64,000 nucleotides of DNA, from the NCBI GenBank assembly GCA_963800065.1, contig CAWCZO010000011.1, positions 1 to 64,000 of the forward strand. The letters run 5' to 3'. The position numbers and the translations under genes were made by a program. The stretch comes from CAWJFJ01 sp963800065. Its GTDB lineage: Bacteria > Actinomycetota > Acidimicrobiia > Acidimicrobiales > UBA8190. Under the pieces are notes generated by a model, which did not search any database, was not told where the DNA came from, and was given only the letters and a program-made list of their open reading frames with translations. This document shows positions 8,445 through 16,458 of the stretch, piece by piece. The first letter of the stretch is position 1; the number at the start of each line of letters is the position of its first letter.

Positions 8445-9587
8445 GTGCCGGACGACGACTCCCAGGGCTCCGACGGCGAGAACGGAGGCCCCCCCACCGA
8501 CTGGCCGACGGCTCCCCTCGTCCCTCCAGTTCCCCCTCCCCCGTCGGCACCCCCCGGTCCGCTCCCACCGACCTATCCACCCGGCTACCCGCCCCCGCCC
8601 GGGGCGGAGCCCACCTACCAGGCGCCGGCGCCCTGGGGCCCACCCGTTCATCCCCAGACGTCGGTGTCCTCCCCCTACGGTCCGCCTCCGGGACCCCCGA
8701 TCGTGGGCGCCCCCGGCCCGAACGGGTGGCGGCACGGTCCCGTCGCACCGCCACCCCGACGAAGGGGCATGACGGTGGTCGTGGTCATCGCCGTCCTGGT
8801 GTTGGCCGCCGCCGCTGCCGGCGTCGGGGTGATCGTCGCCGGCGGGTCGGGAAGCACGGTGACGCCGCTGCCCAGCTCGACCCCGTCAGCGGCGACGACC
8901 CGACTCCTGCGGACGGCGGTGGCGTCGGCCCGGAGCGCGGGCTCGTTCCACTACGTCGCCACCTCGTCGGCCACCGGTCCCCACGGGTACTCGCAGAAGA
9001 CGGTGGGCGACGCCGGGGTGGACAGCGGTCGCCAGGACATCGTCGTCGGCGCCCAGAAATTCACCGTGCTGGTGGTGGGTGCCGCCTGCTACCTGAAGGG
9101 CAACGCAGCCGCCCTCACCGCCAATCTGGGCTTGTCGGCATCGGCGGCGTCATCGCACGTCGGTCAGTGGATCTCGCTGGCCCGCACCGACGCTCCTTAC
9201 GCCGCCGTCTACGCTGCCGTGACGGCATCGTCGGCCCTCACCGACAACATCACCATCACACCCAAGAACCAATTGCCGACGGCACGCCTGGGGGGCCGGC
9301 CGGTGCTGACCATCACCGGGACCATCGCGCCGATCGAGATCGGTGGGCAGTCCATCGCTCCCAAGGGGACGGCGACGCTCGCCGTGCGGGCCACATCGCC
9401 CCACCTCCCCGTGCGCTACACCGAACGCGGAACGCAGGATCGCGTCCGCACCGTCTCCACGGTGACGTTCAGCCGGTGGGCCGAAGCGGTGGCCATCACG
9501 GCGCCGACGGGCGCCGTCCCCTACGCCTCGCTGGGCGTCGGTGCCGGCACCGTCCCCACGACGCCGAGCGGCACCGTCCTCACCTGA
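8445..9587 (+). CDS. Proline-rich membrane-anchored protein with LppX/LprG-like exterior domain
   Basis: 380 residues from GTG 8445. Residues ~15-100 are a cytoplasmic Pro/Gly/Ala-rich tail. A basic PRRRG stop precedes a single membrane helix (TVVVVIAVLVLAAAAAGVGV, ~107-126). The ~240-residue exterior part has alternating beta strands. A segment (SFHYVATSSATG ... GQWISLA) recalls the mycobacterial LppX/LprG lipid-carrier lipoproteins, though it is anchored by a helix rather than a lipid. Any lipid-carrier role is inference. It lies 12 bases from the convergent exporter operon. Confidence 0.7.
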   Translation: MPDDDSQGSDGENGGPPTDWPTAPLVPPVPPPPSAPPGPLPPTYPPGYPPPPGAEPTYQAPAPWGPPVHPQTSVSSPYGPPPGPPIVGAPGPNGWRHGPVAPPPRRRGMTVVVVIAVLVLAAAAAGVGVIVAGGSGSTVTPLPSSTPSAATTRLLRTAVASARSAGSFHYVATSSATGPHGYSQKTVGDAGVDSGRQDIVVGAQKFTVLVVGAACYLKGNAAALTANLGLSASAASSHVGQWISLARTDAPYAAVYAAVTASSALTDNITITPKNQLPTARLGGRPVLTITGTIAPIEIGGQSIAPKGTATLAVRATSPHLPVRYTERGTQDRVRTVSTVTFSRWAEAVAITAPTGAVPYASLGVGAGTVPTTPSGTVLT

Positions 9588-9599
9588 TCCTCCCGGTCG

Positions 9600-10442
9600 T
9601 CAGGCGCGACGCCGGTACTGCCGGGCGGCGAGCGGGACGAAGATGACGAGGAGGCCGACGCACCACAGAAGCGCCTGCAGAACGGGTCCCGCTGTGGGAC
9701 CGCCGTGCGTCAGTGCCCGGGTGGCGTTGACGATGACACCGATGGGCTGATGATTGGCGAAGGGTTGGAGCCATCCGGGCATGGACTTCACGTTGACGAA
9801 GGCGGGTGAAGCGAACACCAGGGGGAAGAGGATGGGAAAGGCCATCACCTGGGCCGTCTCGCTGTTGGGGGCGGACAGGCCGATCACGGCGAACCCCCAC
9901 GACATGGCGTAGGCGAAGAGAAGGATCAACACGACGCCGGCTACGAAGGCCAGGACGCCGGCGCCGATCCGGAAGCCCACGGCGTAGCCCACGCCGGTGA
10001 TCACCGCCACCACGAAGATGTTGCGCACCAGGTCGGCCGTCGTCCGACCGGTGAGGACCGCCGAACGGGCCATGGGGAGGGCCCGGAAGCGCTCGAGGAG
10101 TCCCTTCTGGAGATCCTCGGACAGTCCCACCGCCGTGCTGATGGAGCCGAAGGCCACGCTCTGGACGAAGATGCCCGGCATGAGATAGTCGGCGTAGCTC
10201 GGATAGCCCGGCGGCGGATGGATGGCACCACCGAATACGTAGCGGAACAGCAGCACGAACATGATGGGCTGCACCGTCGAGAAGAAGAGGAACTCCGGGA
10301 TGCGGGTGTAGACGATCAGATTGCGTCGGACCACCGTGAACGTGTCGGCGAATGCCCAGCCGATTCGGCTGCCCCCGTCGGGGCGCGACGGCGCCGTCGT
10401 CAGCGCCGCGGGCCCGGGCGCCGTCCGTGCCGTCGTCGTCAT
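9600..10442 (-). CDS. ABC-2 type exporter permease (DrrB-like)
   Basis: 280 residues. The ATG at 10442 overlaps the ATPase stop in an ATGA, so translation is coupled. It has six hydrophobic segments and the conserved ABC-2 region: PEFLFFSTVQPIMFVLLFRYVFGG, YLMPGIFVQSVAFGS, EDLQKGLLERFRALPMARSAVL. This is the pattern of DrrB/NodJ-type permeases, which pair with DrrA ATPases to export hydrophobic drugs or lipids. It is third in the PadR-ATPase-permease operon. The exported compound is unknown. Confidence 0.92.
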   Translation of the reverse strand: MTTTARTAPGPAALTTAPSRPDGGSRIGWAFADTFTVVRRNLIVYTRIPEFLFFSTVQPIMFVLLFRYVFGGAIHPPPGYPSYADYLMPGIFVQSVAFGSISTAVGLSEDLQKGLLERFRALPMARSAVLTGRTTADLVRNIFVVAVITGVGYAVGFRIGAGVLAFVAGVVLILLFAYAMSWGFAVIGLSAPNSETAQVMAFPILFPLVFASPAFVNVKSMPGWLQPFANHQPIGVIVNATRALTHGGPTAGPVLQALLWCVGLLVIFVPLAARQYRRRA

Positions 10443-11464
10443 CGGGCCCCTCCTGTCTCGGCCGCGGCACGGGCCCGTCGCCGTCGCCGACCGCCTTCTT
10501 GCGGTTGCGCGTCGGGGTCGTCCTCGACGTCGGTCCGTTTGCCCGTGAGGGCTAGGAAGACATCGTCGAGGCTCGGTTCGCGCAGGACGAACGTCGTGGG
10601 GGCCACGGCGTGGGCGTCGAGCATCCGCAACGCCTCCATGGCGGCCCGGGGGCCGTCGTCGACCGGCAGTTCGATCGACGATCCGTCGACGGTGGGTGGC
10701 TTCGTCCCCACCGTGGCCAGGATCTCGGCCGCACCGGCGGCGGCGGCGGGATCGGCCAGCCCCACGTCGAGAACGGTGGCCCCCAGGTCCGCTTTCAGTT
10801 GTGCCGGCGTCCCCTCGGCGATGACCCGGCCGTGGTCCACCACGGCGATCCGACGGGCCAGTCGGTCGGCCTCCTCGAGATACTGGGTGGTGAGCAGGAC
10901 GGTGGTGCCGCCGTCCACCAGACCTTCGATCATCTCCCACAGGTCGTTGCGGCTCCGGAGGTCGAGGCCGGTGGTGGGCTCGTCGAGGAAGAGGACGACG
11001 GGGCGGGCCACCAGGGCGGCGGCAAGGTCGAGCCGCCGGCGCATGCCGCCCGAGTAGGTCTTGAGCGTCCGGTCCCCGGCATCGCTCAGGCCGAACCGTT
11101 CGAGGAGCTCCGTGGCCCGGCGGGCGCAGACGTCGCGGGCCAGGTGGTTCAGCCGGCCCACCATGAAGATGTTCTCGCGACCGGTGAGGTTCTCGTCGAC
11201 GGCGGCGTACTGCCCGGCCAGTCCGATCAGCGATCGGACCCGGCCCGCTTCGGCCACCACGTCATGCCCGAGCACCCGGGCCGTGCCGGCGTCGGGGTGC
11301 ACGATGGTCGTCAGGATGCGCACCGCCGTGGTCTTCCCGGCCCCGTTCGGGCCGAGCAGCCCGAAGACCGTGCCCTCTTCGACGGTGAAGCTGACACCGT
11401 CGAGAGCGCGCACCGTGCCGCCGAAGGTCTTCTCGAGGTTCTGCGCCTCGATGGCGTCGGTCAT
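10439..11464 (-). CDS. DrrA-family ABC transporter ATP-binding protein
   Basis: 341 residues from ATG 11464, which overlaps the PadR stop by four bases. It has Walker A GPNGAGKTTAV, Q-loop GLAGQYAAVDENLTG, signature YSGGMRRRLDLAAAL, Walker B VVLFLDEPTTGLD, and the H-loop position occupied by Gln (LLTTQYLEEAD), as in the daunorubicin-resistance DrrA group. A ~100-residue C-terminal domain (FVLREPSLDDVFLALTGK) and an Arg-rich tail follow. It powers the DrrB-like permease and probably confers export of a hydrophobic compound or lipid. Confidence 0.94.
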   Translation of the reverse strand: MTDAIEAQNLEKTFGGTVRALDGVSFTVEEGTVFGLLGPNGAGKTTAVRILTTIVHPDAGTARVLGHDVVAEAGRVRSLIGLAGQYAAVDENLTGRENIFMVGRLNHLARDVCARRATELLERFGLSDAGDRTLKTYSGGMRRRLDLAAALVARPVVLFLDEPTTGLDLRSRNDLWEMIEGLVDGGTTVLLTTQYLEEADRLARRIAVVDHGRVIAEGTPAQLKADLGATVLDVGLADPAAAAGAAEILATVGTKPPTVDGSSIELPVDDGPRAAMEALRMLDAHAVAPTTFVLREPSLDDVFLALTGKRTDVEDDPDAQPQEGGRRRRRARAAAETGGAR

Positions 11465-12141
11465 GAAGTGCGTCCTTTCGTGTGGTCGTGGCCGTTGGTG
11501 CTGATTTCGCCTGGGCCGTTTCGGTGGACCGGTTCCCGGGCCCCGGCATCGGGTGGTGTGTGGAAACCGGCCCAGACCTCGCTTCCGCCGAGCGCACCGG
11601 ACTCTATGTCGCTCACGAGCGTCCGCAACCACGCCAGCTCGGCCTCGAGGAGAACGGTCTTGTACTCGTACTCGATGCTGAAGAGGCGGGGGATGTGCTC
11701 GTCCAGCAGCGTGTGGACGGACCGCCGCCCGGTGATGTCCAGGTCGAGGCGGTTGATCCGGGCTCCGAGCAACGTCACGGCGTCCTCCGGCGTCACCACG
11801 GGAAGGAAGGAGAGCCCGGCCTCGAACTGGGTGTACTCCTTGACCGGCGTGCTCAGGAGCTCACCCAACCAGTCCAGCAGCTCGTGGACACCGCTGTCGG
11901 TGACCCGGTAGACGGTCCGCTCGGGCCGACGGCCCTGGCGCGTCGTCTCCAGGGTCTCGATGAGGCCCCCCCGGTGCAGAGCGTCGACGACGGAGTAGAG
12001 AGACCCGTAGTTCAGCTTGATGCTCTCGTCCTTGTTGCGGGCGCGCATCGTGGTGGCCATCTCGTAGGGGTGCATGGGGCGTTCGAAGAGACACGCCAGA
12101 ACGGCCAGTGCCAGAGGGTTGGAGATCTTGCGACGGGCCAT
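11461..12141 (-). CDS. PadR-family transcriptional regulator of the exporter operon
   Basis: 226 residues from ATG 12141. The N-terminal winged helix is typical PadR: LALAVLACLFERPMHPYEMA, YGSLYSVVDALHRGGLIE, and the wing RPERTVYRVTDSG. The C-terminal ~110 residues are a helical ligand-binding/dimer domain. It is the first gene of an operon in which all three genes are joined by ATGA overlaps. This arrangement is known for drug-inducible exporters such as LmrA/LadR-type systems. It probably represses its own promoter; an inverted repeat lies in the promoter spacer. Confidence 0.92.
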   Translation of the reverse strand: MARRKISNPLALAVLACLFERPMHPYEMATTMRARNKDESIKLNYGSLYSVVDALHRGGLIETLETTRQGRRPERTVYRVTDSGVHELLDWLGELLSTPVKEYTQFEAGLSFLPVVTPEDAVTLLGARINRLDLDITGRRSVHTLLDEHIPRLFSIEYEYKTVLLEAELAWLRTLVSDIESGALGGSEVWAGFHTPPDAGAREPVHRNGPGEISTNGHDHTKGRTS

Positions 12142-12173
12142 GCCCACGGTCCTTGGTTCCGGGTGTCTTGAAC

Positions 12174-12202
12174 AGAATATCCGAGACGGGATAAATCGGC
12201 AA
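12174..12202 (-). promoter_or_regulatory. Predicted promoter of the PadR-DrrAB operon
   Basis: Read on the minus strand there is TTGCCG (12202-12197), a spacer of exactly 17 bases, then TATTCT (12179-12174). This fits a housekeeping-sigma promoter. The ATG lies about 33 bases past the -10 element. The patch is markedly richer in A/T than its surroundings. Confidence 0.55.
12178..12193. promoter_or_regulatory. Inverted repeat in promoter spacer, candidate PadR operator
   Basis: TATCC, six bases, GGATA form a perfect 5-base inverted repeat overlapping the spacer and the edge of the predicted -10 element. A repressor bound here would block polymerase. Assignment to the adjacent PadR protein is inference. 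Confidence 0.45.
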
Positions 12203-12232
12203 GGCGGGCGGCCCGGCCCGATGGTCCGGGGC

Positions 12233-12544
12233 TCAGTCTCCGGCCCGCCGGGTGAACCTCCGACGCTCCTCGGGAGCGGCCAGGAGGTCGAGGACGACGC
12301 CGATGGCCTGGTCACGACCCGTGAATTCCGGCAAGGGCAGGTGGGTCTGGATCTGGTATCGGTTGCGGCGACCCTCCTTTCTCTTGAGGACGTAGCCGGC
12401 GTCGGTCAGGTCGGTGACGATGGCGTAGGTCCGGCGCTCGGAGATGGCCAGACTCATGGCGATCTCCCGCAGACGGACCTCCGGATCACGGGCGATGCAC
12501 AGCAGGGCCCGACCGTGATTGGTGAGGAAGCTCCAATTGGCCAC
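12233..12544 (-). CDS. Small winged-helix transcriptional regulator (MarR-like)
   Basis: 103 residues from GTG 12544 (ANWSFLTNHGRALLCIARDP); a TTG at 12580 would add 12 residues and is less likely. The helix-turn-helix is RLREIAMSLAISERRTYAIVTDLTDAGYVLKRKEGRRNRYQI. The rest is a short helix with no evident ligand domain. Short regulators of this form, starting ANW.FLTNH, are common in actinobacteria. It is divergent from the ice-binding gene across an A/T-rich 153-base interval, so it is a candidate regulator of that pair. Confidence 0.8.
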   Translation of the reverse strand: MANWSFLTNHGRALLCIARDPEVRLREIAMSLAISERRTYAIVTDLTDAGYVLKRKEGRRNRYQIQTHLPLPEFTGRDQAIGVVLDLLAAPEERRRFTRRAGD

Positions 12545-12697
12545 AGTAGGCAGTTGGACACAGATGGGGAAAAACTGCAAGAGAAATCTAGAAACTTATT
12601 GCTTGTTTCCAAAATCAGGCGTACGGTGGTGAATACGTCCCGCTGAGTAGCCGTCGACGACGGCCGTGGTCCCGGGAGTCGTACGAAGGAGTCGGTC

Positions 12698-13762
12698 ATG
12701 TTCACGCGCCCCCTGCGCCGTTGGTCCGCTGCCGTTCTGGCGGTATCGACCACCGCTGCGATGTTGGTCCTGGGGGCCGTCGTCGCTCAGCCCGCCTCGG
12801 CCGCCCAACCCCCGGTGGGGATGGGGACGGCCGCACCGTTCGCCGTGTTGGCCGGTCAGACCGTCACCAACACCGGACCCTCGGTCATCTCCGGCGACGT
12901 CGGTCTCGACCCCGGCACCGCCATCACCGGCTTCCCGCCGGGCATCGTGACCCCTCCCAGCACCACCTACGCCGCCGACGGTGTGGCCCTCCAGGCCCAG
13001 AGCGACCTCACCACCGCCTACAACCAGGCGGCGGGGGCCACCCCGGTCACGGTGGAGTCGGCCGACCTGGGGGGTCAGAACCTGGCTCCCGGGGTCTACA
13101 AGGGAACCTCCACGCTCAGCCTGACCGGCACGGTGACGCTGAACGGGGAGAACAATCCCAACTCGGTCTTCGTCTTCCAGGCCGGATCGACCCTGATCAC
13201 CGCATCGAGCAGCACGGTGGCGCTCATCAACGGGGCCACGTGGTGCAACGTCTGGTGGCAGGTCGGTAGCTCGGCCACCCTGGGGACGGCCACCACCTTC
13301 GTCGGCACCATCATGGCCCTGACGTCGGCGTCGCTGAACACGGGGGCCACCGTCATGGGACGGGTGCTGGCCCGCAACGGCGCCGTCACCCTCGATACCA
13401 ACACCATCACCCAGCCGGCCTGCGCCACATCGACGACGACCGCCACCACGGCGGCACCGACGGGCAAGACGCCGGGTGGCGGCGGCAGCGCCGGAACGCC
13501 CGGCTCCCACGCCAAGGGCACCACCGGCAACGGCCTCGGTGGGGGCTCCAACGCCGGCGGTCTGGGCGGCGGGGTCGTGCCGACAGGCTTTCCCGCCACC
13601 GGACTGGGTGGAGCATCGCACTCCGATGACCCGGCTCTGATCGCCCTCGGTGGGGTGGCTCTGGTCGCCGCCGTCCTGGCGCTGGGTCAGGGATTCCGCC
13701 GGCGCCGGATCCAGCTCGCCGGGAACCGGCCCGACATCGACGCCACGGACGGCGCCGCATGA
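12698..13762 (+). CDS. Ice-binding-like protein (DUF3494) with sortase-type C-terminal signal
   Basis: 354 residues from ATG 12698, with a good ribosome site (GAAGGAG). A Sec signal peptide ends near AQPASAA (residue ~36). Residues ~44-240 match the DUF3494 ice-binding beta-solenoid: FAVLAGQTVTNTGPSVISGDVG, PPSTTYAADGVALQAQSDL, LAPGVYKGT, VFVFQAGSTL, and CNVWWQVGSSATLGT. DUF3494 proteins bind ice planes and are known from polar bacteria, algae and fungi. A Gly/Thr-rich linker leads to FPATG (298-302), a hydrophobic segment (~312-331) and RRRR (334-337). That is the layout of a wall-sorting signal with FPATG in place of LPxTG. Its stop overlaps the start of a class F sortase. Confidence 0.9.
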   Translation: MFTRPLRRWSAAVLAVSTTAAMLVLGAVVAQPASAAQPPVGMGTAAPFAVLAGQTVTNTGPSVISGDVGLDPGTAITGFPPGIVTPPSTTYAADGVALQAQSDLTTAYNQAAGATPVTVESADLGGQNLAPGVYKGTSTLSLTGTVTLNGENNPNSVFVFQAGSTLITASSSTVALINGATWCNVWWQVGSSATLGTATTFVGTIMALTSASLNTGATVMGRVLARNGAVTLDTNTITQPACATSTTTATTAAPTGKTPGGGGSAGTPGSHAKGTTGNGLGGGSNAGGLGGGVVPTGFPATGLGGASHSDDPALIALGGVALVAAVLALGQGFRRRRIQLAGNRPDIDATDGAA

Positions 13763-14472
13763 CATCGGTGGCTCGGTCCGCGGGAAAGAGCCGCGGACCG
13801 AGACGCTGGTGGGTGACGGCCGGTGTCCTGTTCGTCGTCGCCGCCGGGTGCATCACGGTGGGCCTCTCGCAGCACCAGCACCCGCTGCTCGGTCCGGCGG
13901 CGGAGCCGCACCGCCTCACCACGACGACGGTCCCCCCCGTGGCCGTCGTCCCGGTGGTGGCCCGGTCGACCCCGGTCTCGCTGAGGGTCCCCGCCATCGC
14001 CTTGTCGGTGCCGTTGTCCACGCTCGGACTCAATCCCGACGGGACCGTGCAGGTGCCCACCAACGACATCGAGCCGGGATGGTTCCGGCTGGGACCGTCC
14101 CCGGGCCAGATCGGTTCGGCCGTCATCCTCGGGCACGTCGACACCTATCAGGGCCCCGGCGTCTTCTTCCAGCTCCGTGCCCTGCTGGCCGGCGATCAGG
14201 TCCAGGTGAGCCTGGCCGACGGGGCCGTCGTCAACTTCGCCGTCACCTCCGTCGAGCAGTACCCGAAAGCGCAATTCCCGGCCCAGGAGGTCTACCAGTC
14301 GCACGGCTCGAGCGCCCTCCAACTCGTCACCTGCGGCGGTTCGTTCGACACCCAGACGGGCCACTATCTGTCCAACCTCGTCGTCTACACGTCGTTCGTC
14401 TCCGCCACCGCGGCGACGTCACCGACCACCACCACGGTGCCGGCCGTGACCGCCTCCCCCGTCGGGATCTAA
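13759..14472 (+). CDS. Class F sortase, lacking an arginine after the catalytic cysteine
   Basis: 237 residues from ATG 13759, overlapping the ice-binding gene in ATGA. The N-terminal membrane anchor (WWVTAGVLFVVAAGCITVGL) is followed by a Thr/Pro-rich linker and the class F core: LRVPAIALSVPLSTLGLNPDG, PGWFRLGPSPGQIGSAVILGH, catalytic His126 in GHVD, and Cys192 in LVTCGG. Sortases join LPxTG-type substrates to the wall; the coupled upstream protein is the obvious substrate. Between Cys192 and the stop there is no arginine (the stretch reads FDTQTGHYLSN). In known sortases the third catalytic residue is an Arg after the Cys. Either another residue serves or activity is reduced. Confidence 0.88.
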   Translation: MTSVARSAGKSRGPRRWWVTAGVLFVVAAGCITVGLSQHQHPLLGPAAEPHRLTTTTVPPVAVVPVVARSTPVSLRVPAIALSVPLSTLGLNPDGTVQVPTNDIEPGWFRLGPSPGQIGSAVILGHVDTYQGPGVFFQLRALLAGDQVQVSLADGAVVNFAVTSVEQYPKAQFPAQEVYQSHGSSALQLVTCGGSFDTQTGHYLSNLVVYTSFVSATAATSPTTTTVPAVTASPVGI

Positions 14473-15281
14473 CTCAAGGTCACCCGGGCCCGCACCGGGA
14501 GATGGTCCGAGCCCTGCACCGGCACGACCTCCCCGGCACCCAGAGTCGCCACCCCGTCGGTGACGAGAATGTGGTCGAGCTGCGCCAGCGGCCGCCACGC
14601 CGGCCACGTCGCGCCCCGGACGGCACACGACCAGCCCGGCATGAGCGCCGACAGGGGTGGTCCCCACATGTTCATGTCGCCGACGAGGACACCGGGATCG
14701 TCCGAGGTGGCCAGGAGCCGGTGCAGGTGGCGCAGTTGGACGACGGACCCGTGGGTCAGGTGTGACAGGTGCGTCCCGATCACCCGGAGAGGCCGGCCGT
14801 CGATGTCGACCTCCACGGCGATGGCTCCGCGCCGGACGGGGTCCCGGCGGAGCTGGCCCAGATCGAGCGTGGCGGTGGCCCGCAGGGCCACCCGCGACAG
14901 CACGGCGATCCCCCAGGTGCCGTCCTCGACGGGGCCGGCGCTGTCCGGACGTGGACGGGGGGGACGGCCGGGCCGGCCCTCGCCCACCCGCAATCCCCAC
15001 GGACCGCGCTGGACGAGCACCGGTCCCCACGACTCTGGCGACGCCGACGTCGGCGGTGGCGCCGACAGCTGCGCCCGGGTCATGGCCAGTTCCTCGACGC
15101 CGTAACCGAGCGCGTCGCCCACGCGGTGGGCCAGCGGCTCACCGGAGTCCGCCGACCACGTCTCCTGGAGGAACAGCAGGTCGGCATCGAGGGCCCGGCA
15201 GGCGGCCACCACGTCGAAGGGCCGCCCGAGCCCGTCGACGCCTCCGTGGACGTTGAAGCTGGCCACCACCACGCCGGACAT
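14469..15281 (-). CDS. Endonuclease/exonuclease/phosphatase (EEP) family protein
   Basis: 270 residues from ATG 15281. It has the EEP motif series: VASFNVHGG, LLFLQETW, IGTHLSHLTHG, VLVGDMNMWGP, LDHILVTDG and the terminal GSDHLPVRARV. These supply the metal-binding Asn/Glu/Asp and catalytic His/Asp residues. Members cut DNA or remove phosphates from lipids and small molecules; the target cannot be told from sequence. There is no signal peptide. It is convergent with the sortase gene and the two stop codons overlap. Confidence 0.88.
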   Translation of the reverse strand: MSGVVVASFNVHGGVDGLGRPFDVVAACRALDADLLFLQETWSADSGEPLAHRVGDALGYGVEELAMTRAQLSAPPPTSASPESWGPVLVQRGPWGLRVGEGRPGRPPRPRPDSAGPVEDGTWGIAVLSRVALRATATLDLGQLRRDPVRRGAIAVEVDIDGRPLRVIGTHLSHLTHGSVVQLRHLHRLLATSDDPGVLVGDMNMWGPPLSALMPGWSCAVRGATWPAWRPLAQLDHILVTDGVATLGAGEVVPVQGSDHLPVRARVTLS

Positions 15282-15496
15282 CGAGCGGAGGCTACCGGGG
15301 GCCCGGGACGACCCTGGGCACCCCCATCCTCAACCGTGGCCGCCCCGTGCCGATACCATCGGTGATGGCCCTGCCCCCTCCGACCCTCGGTTTCCGCCGC
15401 GCTCCCACGAAGACGGAGCCGCTGTGCCGCGGTCCGGTGGGCCCGGTCCCGCCGCCCGACGGCGCGGCCGCCTGACGGTTCGAAGGACGTCGTCCC

Positions 15497-16384
15497 GTGC
15501 ACGTCCCGGACATGGAGTTCGGCAACCGGCGAACCGGTCCCCGGCGGGGACTGCACCGACTGGCCACCCGGGTGTCGACCACCCGGGCCCGGCAGCGTGC
15601 GTCGGCGTCGGAGCGAACGGCGGACGTCGGCAGCGGGCCGAACGGTCCGACCACCCGACCCGACCCGCTGCTGCGGTGGAAGAACCCGAGCCAGGCGCCG
15701 GTCGGGGACTTCAGCTCCTGCGCCGTCCCCAACGCCCAGCTCAGGGTGCACGGGATCCCCGAGCGGGGCGATACCTGGGACGCCGTGTCCTCCTTCTCGC
15801 TCTCCTACGACGGCTATGCCTATTGGGACGACGTCTGCGAACTGGCCACCAGGCACATCAGGAACTGGACCCGCCATCACACCCTTCCCGTCTCGATCGA
15901 CGAGGTGCGGGCCTGCCTCTTCTATGAACAGCGACGGTGGCACCACTTCGGAGAGGACCCGAACGGCCGCGGCGAGCAGTACGTCTGGGCTCTGCTCGAC
16001 ACCCTGCGGAACCTGGTCGCCGCCCGCAGCCGATCGGTGTCCCCCACGGTGACGAGCGCGGTCCCGACCGCGGTCCCGGTCCGTGCCGGCGGGAGGATCC
16101 GTTCGTTTCTGGACGACGATGGCGGCTATCTGGCCTGGGTGACCGGGCACGGTGACGGTTTCGTGGTGAACGCCGACCGGACGCTGTCGCCGAACTCCCT
16201 GATCCTGCACCGCGCCGCCTGCCCGTCCATCGGCGGTCCGACCCGTCCGGGGCTGACGAGGACGGCCAATTACCGCAAGGTCTGTTCGTCCGATGTCGAC
16301 GCTCTCGTGAGCTGGTGCCGGACCGACATCGGGACCGAGCCCGGGTGCTGTCACCGGTGCCGGCCGTTGTCCCCGGCGCCGTGA
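15497..16384 (+). CDS. Hypothetical protein with Cys-rich C-terminal module
   Basis: 295 residues from GTG 15497; an internal ATG at 15512 is possible. I do not recognise the N-terminal two thirds: a basic, probably disordered first 60 residues, then a helical region rich in Trp and Tyr (YDGYAYWDDVCELATRHIRNW). The last ~95 residues resemble a module I have seen at the ends of otherwise unrelated actinobacterial proteins: GGYLAWVTGHGDGFVVNADR, SLILHRAACPSIGG, YRKVCSSDVDALVSWC, GCCHRCRPL. The cysteines and histidines could bind zinc. It has no signal peptide or membrane segment. The 215 bases between it and the EEP gene hold nothing I can identify. Confidence 0.65.
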   Translation: MHVPDMEFGNRRTGPRRGLHRLATRVSTTRARQRASASERTADVGSGPNGPTTRPDPLLRWKNPSQAPVGDFSSCAVPNAQLRVHGIPERGDTWDAVSSFSLSYDGYAYWDDVCELATRHIRNWTRHHTLPVSIDEVRACLFYEQRRWHHFGEDPNGRGEQYVWALLDTLRNLVAARSRSVSPTVTSAVPTAVPVRAGGRIRSFLDDDGGYLAWVTGHGDGFVVNADRTLSPNSLILHRAACPSIGGPTRPGLTRTANYRKVCSSDVDALVSWCRTDIGTEPGCCHRCRPLSPAP

Positions 16385-16458
16385 CCCCCCGGGGCTGACC
16401 CGGGCGGCGCCGTCACCCACCCTGACCGTCATCGGGGGGACGGTGATACAACTCCTCC

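Noticed and set aside
12580..12640. A/T-rich patch with GAAAC/GTTTC arms considered as an operator for the small winged-helix regulator
   Set aside because: The arms are only five bases and the spacing is irregular; it is likely just a promoter-rich intergenic stretch.
13420..13600. Gly/Thr-rich repetitive segment in the ice-binding gene considered as a DNA repeat
   Set aside because: It is a low-complexity protein linker with no fixed repeat unit.
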